Positions 26,130 through 35,160 of a DNA stretch of 64,000 nt are shown here, one piece after another; positions within the stretch are counted from its first letter, which is position 1; each line of letters opens with the position of its first letter. The DNA is taken from contig DAOUFY010000090.1 in NCBI GenBank assembly GCA_034429745.1, positions 1 through 64,000 of the forward strand, given 5' to 3'. Source of the DNA: JBAXBF01 sp034429745 (GTDB taxonomy: Bacteria; Chloroflexota; Anaerolineae; Anaerolineales; DRKV01). The translations under genes were made by a program, and so were the position numbers. A model generated the notes under the pieces. That model was not told the DNA's origin. It searched no databases and saw only the letters and a program-made list of their open reading frames with translations.

Positions 26130-29100
26130 TGAAAAAGTATTATTGTACTTATTTCGATCGCAATTATGTGTATAAAGCATTAGCGCTGATCGATTCGCTT
26201 AGACAACATGAAGAAGACGATTTTGAGTTTTTTGCGATATGTATGGATGAAATTAGCCGTTTGATTTTGGAAAAATTGGCTCTTCCTCATGTTATTCCTA
26301 TCCCATTCCACATGATTGAAGAACGAGATGATGCTTTACTTGCAACAAAGAAAGATCGCACGCTCGTTGAGTATTATTGGACAACTACGCCAATTAACAT
26401 TCTATGGCTGCTAGAAAATTACCCTCACATAGATGTATTAACGTATCTTGATGCAGATTTGTATTTTTATTCTTCGCCTGCACCAATATTTGAGGAATTA
26501 GGCGATCAATCCATTCTAATCCACGAGCACAGGTTTTCTCCTAGCATGGCTTATTTAGCCGCAAATAATGGGCGGTACAATGTGGGTTTGCTTTGTTTTC
26601 GCAATGATGAGGTCGGTCTGAAGGCTTTACGCTGGTGGCGCGAGAGAACCATTGAATGGTGCTACTTGCGCTGGGAAGATGGCAAAATGGGTGACCAAAT
26701 GTATTTGAATGACTGGCAAACCCGCTTTGAACGAGTGGTTGTATTGCAGCATATTGGTGCTGGCGTAGCTCCTTGGAATCACGATCAATACCATTTGAAG
26801 GTTGATGGACAACAAAATATTTGGGTAAATGATGTTCCGTTGGTTTTTTTTCATTTTCACTCGTTGACCTTTGTCAGTCCTGGGCTTGTTGTTGTTGCTC
26901 ATCCTCATTACCCCATGAACGAAGAAGTATTGCGTTATTGTTATTTCCCTTATATCAAGAAAATATTATCTTTTATCCCTTGTGTGCAGGAGTTAATACC
27001 TGATTTTAACTATGGACTATATACTCAAGATATGTCCTTAAAGGACCGCACATTTTTTGCGCGTTCGCATCTGGCATTAAAGCTTAAACAGGCCGGCTGT
27101 CTGATTTCGCCCTTTTCAATTGATGATGAATGGGATGTTTATCTTGCTCCTCAAGAGCAACAAGTCTTAGATAAGCTTCCTACAGACTCCATCCAGAAAG
27201 CCCAATCTCAGGAAGATTTGATGCTCTGGCACCCTCAACGAGTGGTGGTTACCCCTAATGATTTACTATTAACCCTGCGAGAACGCGAGATTCGTTTCTC
27301 TATTCGAGTGCTTTATGTGGTAGGTGCTTTTCTGTTTGAAGAACGCGAACTGCTTTTTGAACTATTCCCAAATTTAGAAAAAGTGGTTCTCTTTGAACCT
27401 GTACCAGAAGTATATCAGCAATTACTAATCATTACCAAAAACGACCCGCGAATTGTGGTTTTTCCTTATGCGATCGGTGATACAGATGAACGGCGGGATT
27501 TTTATATCACCAATAATTATCAATCCAGTTCTATTTTGCCATTGGGCAAGCATAGGGAACTGTTCCCACAAGTTGAACATACTCGTACAGTAACTGTAGA
27601 ATGTTACCGTTTAGATAGTGTTATACAGCTTCATCACCTGCCATTGCCAGATATGCTTTTTCTGGATGTTCAAGGAGCTGAATATCAAGTGTTGGCAGCG
27701 CTATCGTCAACATTGCGTCAGCGAATACGTTTGATTTATACTGAAGTGAGTACAGAACCTCTCTATCAAGGTTCAAAACCTTTAGCGGAAGTTACAGAAC
27801 TGTTACGCTCCGATTTTCTATTTTTAGGGTATGCTCCAACCCGTCAAGAATTACCTGTCCATGGCAATGCTGTTTATGTTAATCACCGATGTTTGGAAGA
27901 AGTAAAAAGTAAACCGTTGGCTATGGGAGGTGAGGCTAATTATCGTGTCTCTGTTATTGTTTCTGCATATAAATCGGAAGCATTCATGCGCGAATGTTTG
28001 ACAGATTTAGTCAACCAAACCATTGCAAATCAATCGGAAATTATTATTGTGGATGCTAATTCACCAGAAAATGAGCGCGCTATTGTAGAGGAGTTCCAAC
28101 GTCAATACAAGCAGATCACCTATATCCGTACTGGAGAGAGGATTGGGGTATATGCGGCTTGGAATTTGGCAATAAAGATAGCAAAAGGAAAATATATCAC
28201 GCCATTTAGCACAAATGACCGCTTGCGGAAAGATGCGCATGAGATTTTAGCAAAAGCTTTAGATGAAAACCCACAGGTGATGTTAGTTTATGGCGATACT
28301 TATATGACTGCCATTCCCCATGAAACCTTTGAAAAACACACTCGTATCAGTTCCATGATTTGGCCGCCCTATTCATATGAAGATTTGCTCATGAACAACC
28401 GTGTGGGACCGCACCCCATGTGGCGTAAAAGTGTACATCAGGAAGTAGGATACTTTGATGAAACTTTTTATGCAATAGGTGATCAAGAATTTTGGCTGCG
28501 GATAGGGGAGCACTTTCCCTTGCTGCATATTCCTGTGTTCACCGGCTTATATTGGACAACGCCGGAAGCTCTTTCGAATAGAGAGGAATATGCAAAATCA
28601 GAATTTATCAAAGCTCGCCAACCATATCAAGCGCGGTATCGAAGTGAGCGCTTAGATCGTTGGCGCAGCGCAGAGGAGAAATTATCTCAAGCAGCAGCAG
28701 CCATTGAACGAAATCATTTGTTAAGAGCTGAAGAGTTGTTGAAAGAAGCAGCAAGTATTGCGCCGGATAATTCGAATGTATTATCTGCGGTAGGACGTTG
28801 GTATTTGGCAATTCAAAAGCCTGATGAAGCAATTTCTTGGTTGAATAAAGCTATTCAGTACGGTCCAGCACGCTGGAATGATCATTTACATCTGATTGAA
28901 GCTCTGATAGCTGTTGGAAATCTTCAAGAAGCTGCCAAAGAAGTCAGTTGGTTAAGAACTTACATACCAATATTTGATGAAGTCAAAAAATTTGAACATC
29001 TTTTATTGAGTATGGGAGTTGAAGTTATGCCAGATCGTGAAATGCCTTATGGAAAACTTGAATCTCAAAGTGAAAAAGAAGAACTTCAAGAAAGAGCAAA

Positions 29101-32100
29101 ACAGACATTGCAAAGATTGTTAGAAGCGGAGGATATTCTCCAGGCGTTGGATGAGCACGAGGAGCTGCTGGATGAAGAACTATTGGCTTTAGTGCGGCGA
29201 GATGCAGAAACTGCGCGTCTATCAGGAGAGGGTGATTTAGCCGAAGGATTGGAAGCTCTTGCCGAGACAATTGAAGAACGGCTTAAAGCAAAGCCTCAAG
29301 TTGAGGTGCAAACGCAGCCGAATCAGGGACAAATGCAACCAAAACAGAGAGAGCAGGCGGCAGAGACCCTGCGTCGGCTTTTGGATGCGGAGGATATTCT
29401 GCAGGCGTTGGATGAGCACGAGGAGCTGCTGGATGAGGAACTTCTGGCTTTAGTGCGGCGGGATGCAGAAACTGCGCGTCTATCAGGAGAGGATGATTTA
29501 GCCGAAGGATTGGAAGCTCTTGCCGAGACAATTGAAGAGCGGCTTAAAGAAAAACTGCAAGTCAAAGTGCAAACGCGGGCAGAAAGGAAGGAACCAGCAG
29601 CAGAGACACTGCGTCGGCTTTTAGAAGCGGAGGATATTCTGCAGGCGTTGGATGAGTATGAGGAGCTGCTGGATGAGGAACTGCTGGCTTTAGTGCGGCG
29701 GGATGCAGAAGCGGCGCGTCAAGCCGGAGAGGATGATTTAGCCGAAGGATTGGAAGCTTTAGCTGAGACAATTGAAGAACGGTTAAAGAATAAAATTCCT
29801 TCCCAATCAGTATATAACAAATCTTCTTCAACAGGGCAAAACTCACAAATAAAGCATCAACAAAGACAAGCCGGGGAATACATTCCAGCACAAAACGGCA
29901 TCCCCGCGGGGTATGTAAAGCAGCGAGCTGTTATTAAGGATGCACTCGTTGATATTGTTATACCGATTTACGGGCAGGGGGAATTATTAAGACTTTGTGT
30001 AGAGTCGGTGCTTGCAACTACGAAGGATGTGCATTTGATATTAGTTGATGATTGCTCACCTTTGGGAGCTATTGAGGCGATCTTCAATTTGTGGGAAGGA
30101 CATCCTCAAATAACCCTTGCCCGAACTGAAGAAAATCAAGGGTTTATCGGCACAACGTGCTTGGGCGCGACATTGGGCAAGGCACCTTATATCCTTTTCC
30201 TTAACTCAGATACTGAAGCGATCCAAAAAGGTTGGCTTGAAGCATTGCTGCCGCAGGAAGACGACATTGCAATAAGTGGAGCAAAATTGCTTTACCCTCC
30301 TTATACTTCCCCCTACAAAGCTTTTAGAATACAACATGCAGGTGTTGCCCGTAAGGATGATCTGATGCCCTATCATATATTCCATGGTTTAGAAAGAGAT
30401 CATCCTAGCGCTAATGTAGCGAGAGATGTTAATGCTGTTACGGGGGCTTGTTTTTTAGTCAGACGATCAATATGGGAAAAACTACATGGTTGGGATAGAA
30501 ACTTTGGACGAGGCGTTTATGAAGATGTAGATTTTTGTTGGCAGGTACGTGAACTCGGTTACCGTGTGCGTTATGAACCCAAAGCAGAATTGTTCCATGC
30601 TTCAAGTGCAAGCGAATTCATTTTTAACGAACATTTGCTTTACAATAAAAAGGAAGAGAATCTAAACTATTTACAAAGCAAATGGAAGTACTTGGAAAGA
30701 GATGAGGAGCTCTTTTGGGAAAAGGAAGTGATTGAGCGCTGGAAGAAAGGTAGGAAAGCGCTGAAGAGGGGGGAAGTTTTTAAAGCCCGCGGTGAATATA
30801 AAGAAGCATTCAAAGAAATAAGAAACGCTTATAGAATTGCAGCGGATGATCCTCAGATAGCTTTTGCTTATGGAACGTTGCTGCTAATCAGAGAAAAATT
30901 TTTAGAAGCTGTGGAGATATTTGAAAAAGTTAAGGAGTCACTTCCTTTATCTTCTGAGACTCATTTTAGTTTGTTGGCTGCATATCTTGGGACGAAAAAT
31001 TTATCAAAAGCAGAGGAAGAATATTTGCTAGTTGCTGAACTCTTCCCATATCATCCTCAGATAGAGGAAATAAAAGAAAAGATTGAAGAGTTGAAAAAAA
31101 GTGCTGGGTATTCCTCTGAGAAAGGTAGTATTGTAGGTGGGCATACGAAAGAAGCAGTTGGCATTGTGCTTAAGCAAGCAAAACCTGGTTCATATAAAGT
31201 GGATATTATTATTCCCATTTATGGACAGGTTAAGTTAACTTATGATTGTCTGATTTCTGTGTTGGAAACAACACAAGATGTTCATGTTATTATGGTGGAT
31301 GATTGTTCGCCAGGCAAAGAAATTGAAGATCTTTTTGCTCGGATAGATACTCCAAATGTTACTCTTGCGCGTACCATAAAAAATATGGGTTTCTTGGGTA
31401 CAAGTAAGTTTGGAGCTAGTTTAGGCAAATCACCTTTTATTCTTCACTTGAATTCCGATATTGTTGCTATCCAAAGCGGCTGGCTGGAGCACCTGTTACC
31501 TAAATCCGAAGATGTGGCAGTGTGCGGTGCAAAGTTGTTGTACCCCCCCAAATCGCCGCGCTTGCTAGCAAATCGCATTCAGCATGCTGGTGTATGTATG
31601 CGCGATGAGGTTGATTGTTTGCGAATTTTTCACCCCTACCAAGGATATGAGGCAGATTTTCCGGCGGCTAATGTACCACGTTATGTTAACGCAGTTACAG
31701 GGGGGTGCTTGTTGACTCGCCGCACTGTTTGGGAAGAATTGGGAGGCTGGGATGAACACTTGGGGCGCGGCGTATTTGAAGATGTGGATTACTGCTGGCG
31801 GGTGCGCAAGCGCGGTTACCGTATTGCATATGTACCGCAAGCGGTTCTTTACCATTACGAAAGTCAAAGCGTTTCAGAAAATGGTGAGCATTCTTTGCAT
31901 AAGTACAGTACACAAAATTTGAATTACCTCTTATCTCGATATGGCAGAGAACAATGTGACGAGGAGCTTTATTTTGAAAGCGAATTGATAAAGCGCTGGA
32001 TGAAAGGAAGACACCTTGCTGCTGATGCTAGAAAGGCTTTTCTAAAAGGAGATTCGAAAACAGCCCATTCCTTATTCACCCAAGCCTTAAAGTTGGCTGC

Positions 32101-32359
32101 CGATGATGTGGTTACGCTTGTTCGATACAACGAGTTTTTGCATGGAGAAAAACAATATTTGACTTTAATTGAAAGCATTCCAAAACTATTAGCGCTATCT
32201 CCATTGGAATGGCAGACGCGTGTACAATGGATTGACACGTTGATGAAATTGAACAAACTCGAGCAGGCTGCTGAAGAGTTAGAATTGTTATGGGAGGTAT
32301 TTCCAAAATCACCGCTCTTGGTTGGGTTGAAAAAAGAGTTGGAAAAAGCAATGCAATGA
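26129..32359 (+). CDS. Giant multidomain glycosyltransferase (4 GT domains, FkbM methyltransferase, TPRs, acidic repeats)
   Basis: 2076 residues. In order: a GT8-like/nucleotide-diphospho-sugar transferase domain (~1-290) with DxD in TYLDADLYF; an FkbM methyltransferase domain (~390-580; FEPVPEVY, LFLDVQGAEY); a GT2 domain (~605-850; VSVIVSAYKSE); TPR-like helices (~850-965); three acidic helical repeats (~992-1222); a second GT2 (~1274-1520; VIPIYGQGE, LNSDTEA); TPRs; a third GT2 (~1691-1940; IIPIYGQVK, LNSDIVA); and C-terminal TPRs. No signal peptide or membrane segment. It may build and methylate a whole oligosaccharide on one scaffold, perhaps on flagellin. The domain calls are firm; the acceptor is unknown. 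Confidence 0.9.
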   Translation: MKKYYCTYFDRNYVYKALALIDSLRQHEEDDFEFFAICMDEISRLILEKLALPHVIPIPFHMIEERDDALLATKKDRTLVEYYWTTTPINILWLLENYPHIDVLTYLDADLYFYSSPAPIFEELGDQSILIHEHRFSPSMAYLAANNGRYNVGLLCFRNDEVGLKALRWWRERTIEWCYLRWEDGKMGDQMYLNDWQTRFERVVVLQHIGAGVAPWNHDQYHLKVDGQQNIWVNDVPLVFFHFHSLTFVSPGLVVVAHPHYPMNEEVLRYCYFPYIKKILSFIPCVQELIPDFNYGLYTQDMSLKDRTFFARSHLALKLKQAGCLISPFSIDDEWDVYLAPQEQQVLDKLPTDSIQKAQSQEDLMLWHPQRVVVTPNDLLLTLREREIRFSIRVLYVVGAFLFEERELLFELFPNLEKVVLFEPVPEVYQQLLIITKNDPRIVVFPYAIGDTDERRDFYITNNYQSSSILPLGKHRELFPQVEHTRTVTVECYRLDSVIQLHHLPLPDMLFLDVQGAEYQVLAALSSTLRQRIRLIYTEVSTEPLYQGSKPLAEVTELLRSDFLFLGYAPTRQELPVHGNAVYVNHRCLEEVKSKPLAMGGEANYRVSVIVSAYKSEAFMRECLTDLVNQTIANQSEIIIVDANSPENERAIVEEFQRQYKQITYIRTGERIGVYAAWNLAIKIAKGKYITPFSTNDRLRKDAHEILAKALDENPQVMLVYGDTYMTAIPHETFEKHTRISSMIWPPYSYEDLLMNNRVGPHPMWRKSVHQEVGYFDETFYAIGDQEFWLRIGEHFPLLHIPVFTGLYWTTPEALSNREEYAKSEFIKARQPYQARYRSERLDRWRSAEEKLSQAAAAIERNHLLRAEELLKEAASIAPDNSNVLSAVGRWYLAIQKPDEAISWLNKAIQYGPARWNDHLHLIEALIAVGNLQEAAKEVSWLRTYIPIFDEVKKFEHLLLSMGVEVMPDREMPYGKLESQSEKEELQERAKQTLQRLLEAEDILQALDEHEELLDEELLALVRRDAETARLSGEGDLAEGLEALAETIEERLKAKPQVEVQTQPNQGQMQPKQREQAAETLRRLLDAEDILQALDEHEELLDEELLALVRRDAETARLSGEDDLAEGLEALAETIEERLKEKLQVKVQTRAERKEPAAETLRRLLEAEDILQALDEYEELLDEELLALVRRDAEAARQAGEDDLAEGLEALAETIEERLKNKIPSQSVYNKSSSTGQNSQIKHQQRQAGEYIPAQNGIPAGYVKQRAVIKDALVDIVIPIYGQGELLRLCVESVLATTKDVHLILVDDCSPLGAIEAIFNLWEGHPQITLARTEENQGFIGTTCLGATLGKAPYILFLNSDTEAIQKGWLEALLPQEDDIAISGAKLLYPPYTSPYKAFRIQHAGVARKDDLMPYHIFHGLERDHPSANVARDVNAVTGACFLVRRSIWEKLHGWDRNFGRGVYEDVDFCWQVRELGYRVRYEPKAELFHASSASEFIFNEHLLYNKKEENLNYLQSKWKYLERDEELFWEKEVIERWKKGRKALKRGEVFKARGEYKEAFKEIRNAYRIAADDPQIAFAYGTLLLIREKFLEAVEIFEKVKESLPLSSETHFSLLAAYLGTKNLSKAEEEYLLVAELFPYHPQIEEIKEKIEELKKSAGYSSEKGSIVGGHTKEAVGIVLKQAKPGSYKVDIIIPIYGQVKLTYDCLISVLETTQDVHVIMVDDCSPGKEIEDLFARIDTPNVTLARTIKNMGFLGTSKFGASLGKSPFILHLNSDIVAIQSGWLEHLLPKSEDVAVCGAKLLYPPKSPRLLANRIQHAGVCMRDEVDCLRIFHPYQGYEADFPAANVPRYVNAVTGGCLLTRRTVWEELGGWDEHLGRGVFEDVDYCWRVRKRGYRIAYVPQAVLYHYESQSVSENGEHSLHKYSTQNLNYLLSRYGREQCDEELYFESELIKRWMKGRHLAADARKAFLKGDSKTAHSLFTQALKLAADDVVTLVRYNEFLHGEKQYLTLIESIPKLLALSPLEWQTRVQWIDTLMKLNKLEQAAEELELLWEVFPKSPLLVGLKKELEKAMQ
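29102..29794 (+). repeat. Three in-frame tandem repeats inside the giant glycosyltransferase gene
   Basis: Units at about 29102-29293, 29363-29554 and 29603-29794 encode near-identical 64-residue acidic helical segments (core AEDILQALDE, then ELLDEELLALVRRDAE, then LAEGLEALAETIEERLK). Linkers between units are Gln/Lys-rich and vary in length, so period is 261 then 240 nt. The high DNA similarity suggests recent duplication and possible copy-number variation between strains. Confidence 0.88.
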
Positions 32360-32381
32360 AATTTTTGGATCAATTAGTATT

Positions 32382-33539
32382 ATGCCAACTCCTACGCTTT
32401 CTTTGTGCATGATTGTTAAGAATGAAGAGGCAAATCTCAAGCGCTGTCTTGATTCAGTGATTGGGGTAGTGGATGAATTGATCATCGTTGACACTGGCTC
32501 TACTGACCGCACGCCGGAAATTGCTCGGGCTTATCAAGCCAAGCTTTATCATCACGAATGGAATAATGATTTTTCTGAAGCGCGCAACGTAAGCTTAGAA
32601 AAAGCAACAGGCGAGTGGATTTTAGTGTTGGATGGAGATGAAATGCTAACTCCCGAATCACGTCAGCATCTCAAACCAATTTTGGCAACTACAGCGGCGG
32701 AGGGAGTATTGTTTACGGTGCGCAACTTTAACCCGCCGGATGCTTTGGCAGAATATAACGATTCTCCGCAAATTCGCGCCTTCCGGAATCGTCCGCAGTA
32801 TCGTTATCAGCAAAGAGTACATAATCAGATTGGAATAGCTATTGCAGCCCATGGGGGGGTAATAGCAAATCATATACAGGAGCTGATGATCTGGCACTAT
32901 GGGTATTTGCAACGCACCGTTCAAGGCAATCAGGATCGGCTTGAGCGTAGTCTGCGGATGCTCGAAGCCGCTGTGAACGAGGATCCGCAGAATATTTACT
33001 TAAATGCCAAACTAGCTGTAATTTATTTCCACTTAGGAGAGCATTCGCTGGCATATACCTATGCCTATCGAGTGCTGACTGAGATGGACCACAGTCAACT
33101 AACGATTGAAAATCTACGCGATATTCTGCGGATTGTTTCCAATATTTCTATTCAACGCGGTCATTATGATTTAGCTGTCCAGACTGCTCAAGCTTGTTTG
33201 GATCTATCTCGAGATGATACTGATGCGCTGCTCTCGGCGCTGGATTTGTTGGGAGTGGCTTATGGGGCACAGGCAGAGCTTTTTATAAAACGCGCCGTTG
33301 CCATGGAGCATCAATTGGTAAAGATGGAAGAGGCGCACGCCAAAGCAGCCCTCAACGAGCAGCGAATGGAGTGGCTAACGCAAGGAAAAGCAGCAGCCAC
33401 TCATTCCGAAAATGCTTTTGAAACTTTGCTTGCGCACCCTCAACTGCGCATCTCTCATAAAGAACGGGTGCAACATTTTCTAGATCAATCGCGTACTCTT
33501 CTTCACTATATAGAGACGCGGATGGCTTGGCAGCCGTGA
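32382..33539 (+). CDS. GT2 glycosyltransferase with C-terminal TPR region
   Basis: 385 residues. An N-terminal GT2 domain begins with LSLCMIVKNEEANLKRCLDS and carries the metal-binding DGDE motif (WILVLDGDEML). It is followed by a helical, TPR-like C-terminal half (~200-385) with repeats such as PQNIYLNAKLAVIYFHLGEH. This architecture is common among enzymes that glycosylate surface proteins, including flagellin. It is the last gene of the island, 22 nt after the giant gene and in the same direction. Confidence 0.87.
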   Translation: MPTPTLSLCMIVKNEEANLKRCLDSVIGVVDELIIVDTGSTDRTPEIARAYQAKLYHHEWNNDFSEARNVSLEKATGEWILVLDGDEMLTPESRQHLKPILATTAAEGVLFTVRNFNPPDALAEYNDSPQIRAFRNRPQYRYQQRVHNQIGIAIAAHGGVIANHIQELMIWHYGYLQRTVQGNQDRLERSLRMLEAAVNEDPQNIYLNAKLAVIYFHLGEHSLAYTYAYRVLTEMDHSQLTIENLRDILRIVSNISIQRGHYDLAVQTAQACLDLSRDDTDALLSALDLLGVAYGAQAELFIKRAVAMEHQLVKMEEAHAKAALNEQRMEWLTQGKAAATHSENAFETLLAHPQLRISHKERVQHFLDQSRTLLHYIETRMAWQP

Positions 33540-33561
33540 GCGGTAAATGTGCTCTGACGAA

Positions 33562-33663
33562 ACAGCTGTTGCCCAAAAAGTGAACCGCAGGTTCGTAGGT
33601 ATTGATATATCGCCAGAGTATTGTAACATAGCAAAACAACGACTTGCTGGCAGGTTATTCTAG
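33562..33663 (+). pseudogene. C-terminal fragment of a DNA methyltransferase (N6-A/N4-C type)
   Basis: A 33-codon frame ends at TAG 33661 and reads TAVAQKVNRRFVGIDISPEY then CNIAKQRLAG. This matches the SAM-binding motif I region at the C-terminus of beta-class DNA methylases, which typically runs GSGTTAVAA followed by RRFIGIDISPEYC and IAKKRL. The upstream part of the motif (the GSGTT residues) is out of frame or lost, and the rest of the enzyme is absent. It is a relic of a restriction-modification or orphan methylase gene lying at the right edge of the glycan island. Confidence 0.62.
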
Positions 33664-33825
33664 GATGTAGATATGCCTATCTAATTATCAGATATTCAGA
33701 AAGCTTATAACTTATTGGTCAGTGAAATTGATGAAAAAGCGCATGAAAGTAAAGAAAGCAGGGTTGCAAAAAGCGGTTGAGATGTTTAAGTATTTATTAG
33801 TAGAATTTGTGTAAGGCAGACAAAC
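33664..33825 (+). other. Spacer with no recognised gene
   Basis: AT-rich sequence between the methylase relic and the DUF1810 gene. It holds a 27-codon lysine-rich frame (starting ATG 33731) with no ribosome site of note, which I do not call. It may be further decayed sequence from the same event that left the methylase fragment. Confidence 0.35.
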
Positions 33826-34257
33826 ATGAAACAGGTTGATGAACTTGAAAGGTTTCTGCAGGCACAGGAGGGGGTGTTCGAGGAGGCGCTGCAAGAAATT
33901 AAACAAGGCAGGAAACGTACTCATTGGATGTGGTTTATTTTTCCGCAGGTTGAGGGCTTGGGCAGTAGTGCAACTGCTCATTATTATGCTATCAAAAGCA
34001 AGGAGGAAGCTCGTCAATACCTTTCACACCCAGTCTTAGGAAAGCGGTTAAGGGAGTGTGCACAAGCGCTGCTTGATCTCCCTGACCATACTACTGCGGT
34101 AGGGGTTTTTGGGTTTCCAGATGTGCTAAAACTCAGATCCTCCATGACGTTGTTTGCAGAGGTGTCGGAAGAAAAGGATAATGTATTTGCTCAGGTGTTG
34201 GAGCGGTTTTACCACGGTGAAAAGGATGAGAAAACTATAGCTTTTTTGAATCAATAA
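33826..34257 (+). CDS. DUF1810 family protein
   Basis: 143 residues matching the DUF1810 pattern throughout: a LERFLQAQEGVFEEAL-type N-terminus, KRTHWMWFIFPQ, then SHPVLGKRLRECAQALL and a VFGFPDVLKLRSSMTLF block. Length is typical of the family. Function is unknown. The protein is soluble. It is a lone gene beside the island's right edge. Confidence 0.9.
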   Translation: MKQVDELERFLQAQEGVFEEALQEIKQGRKRTHWMWFIFPQVEGLGSSATAHYYAIKSKEEARQYLSHPVLGKRLRECAQALLDLPDHTTAVGVFGFPDVLKLRSSMTLFAEVSEEKDNVFAQVLERFYHGEKDEKTIAFLNQ

Positions 34258-34371
34258 ATCAAAATAAAACGAGTTGGCGTGGTTGGACAACCGACTTCGG
34301 TTGGTGGATGCTATTTCTTTTTTCTCATACAGGTGCGGGTTATTGGAGCAGAGCTGATTGTGTTATAATAC

Positions 34372-34377
34372 TTACTT
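34372..34377 (+). promoter_or_regulatory. Candidate -10 element upstream of the C26 peptidase gene
   Basis: A TATAAT hexamer lies about 50 nt upstream of ATG 34426, with a poor TTATTG -35 some 18 nt upstream. The spacer also has a small hairpin (CAACCGA pairing with TCGGTTG near 34290-34306) that could end the DUF1810 transcript. Both are tentative. Confidence 0.4.
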
Positions 34378-34425
34378 ATTGGTTTTAGGAAGATTTAGTA
34401 CTAAGGATGCTTACAGAGGAAAATT

Positions 34426-35160
34426 ATGGTAGTCATTGGTGTATCATCACAAGCCTTGAAGGATGCTTTGCCGCAAAAACAACCCATGTATGGGGCATGG
34501 AAGGATGATGTTCAGGCGGTGCTGCAAACGGGCGCGCTGCCTCTAATCATTCCATCAATACTTCAGTCAAAAGAACAAGCAGAAGAGATCCTTTCTCGCG
34601 TGGATGGGCTTTTGCTTACTGGCGGCGGGGATGTAGATGGCAAGTTTTATGGACAGCCTAACCATCCATTGCAGCGTAATGTAAATGAAGCCCGCGATCA
34701 GGATGAATTTTTATTAATTCAAACTGCCTTGGAACAGCAAAAACCAATCTTGGCTATCTGCCGCGGTATTCAGGTGCTTAACGTAGCGCTTGGGGGCACG
34801 CTGATTATAGATATACCAACTGAGGTGCCCAACTCACTGCAGCATCGCCCATCCGAAAGTGGCCATGAGAACGCGATTTCTCATGTCGTGAATCTTCAAG
34901 CAGGTACAAAGCTATTCGATATTTTTTTCAGAACCGAAAAACTGCAAGTGAATAGCTTCCATCATCAAGCGGTTAAGACGTTAGGCAAAGGGCTGCGGAT
35001 TAATGCTATTGCTGACGATGGAATTATTGAGGGAGTGGAGTTAGAGGGGCACCGCTTTTGCATTGGCGTTCAATGGCACCCTGAAGTGAAAGCCGGTAAT
35101 CGGGAAGCGATGATACCCCTCTTTCAATCTTTTGTTGAAGCGGCAGCTAGGGTTTACTAG
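34426..35160 (+). CDS. Gamma-glutamyl-gamma-aminobutyrate hydrolase-like peptidase C26
   Basis: 244-residue class I glutamine amidotransferase-fold hydrolase. The nucleophile is Cys112 in the LAICRGIQVLN elbow, and the catalytic His-Glu lies in VQWHPEV near the C-terminus. The GGGDVDGKFY block is typical of PuuD-like enzymes, which cleave gamma-glutamyl amides from polyamine catabolism or related compounds. No puu pathway neighbours are present. Its 3' end overlaps the convergent transporter gene by 14 nt. Confidence 0.88.
   Translation: MVVIGVSSQALKDALPQKQPMYGAWKDDVQAVLQTGALPLIIPSILQSKEQAEEILSRVDGLLLTGGGDVDGKFYGQPNHPLQRNVNEARDQDEFLLIQTALEQQKPILAICRGIQVLNVALGGTLIIDIPTEVPNSLQHRPSESGHENAISHVVNLQAGTKLFDIFFRTEKLQVNSFHHQAVKTLGKGLRINAIADDGIIEGVELEGHRFCIGVQWHPEVKAGNREAMIPLFQSFVEAAARVY

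Noticed and set aside
29025..29891. Overlapping minus-strand frames in the repeat region of the giant gene
   Set aside because: Repeats create periodic open frames on the opposite strand; they are copies of each other, not genes.
33731..33814. 27-codon lysine-rich frame
   Set aside because: Too short, no ribosome site, and lies in probable relic sequence.
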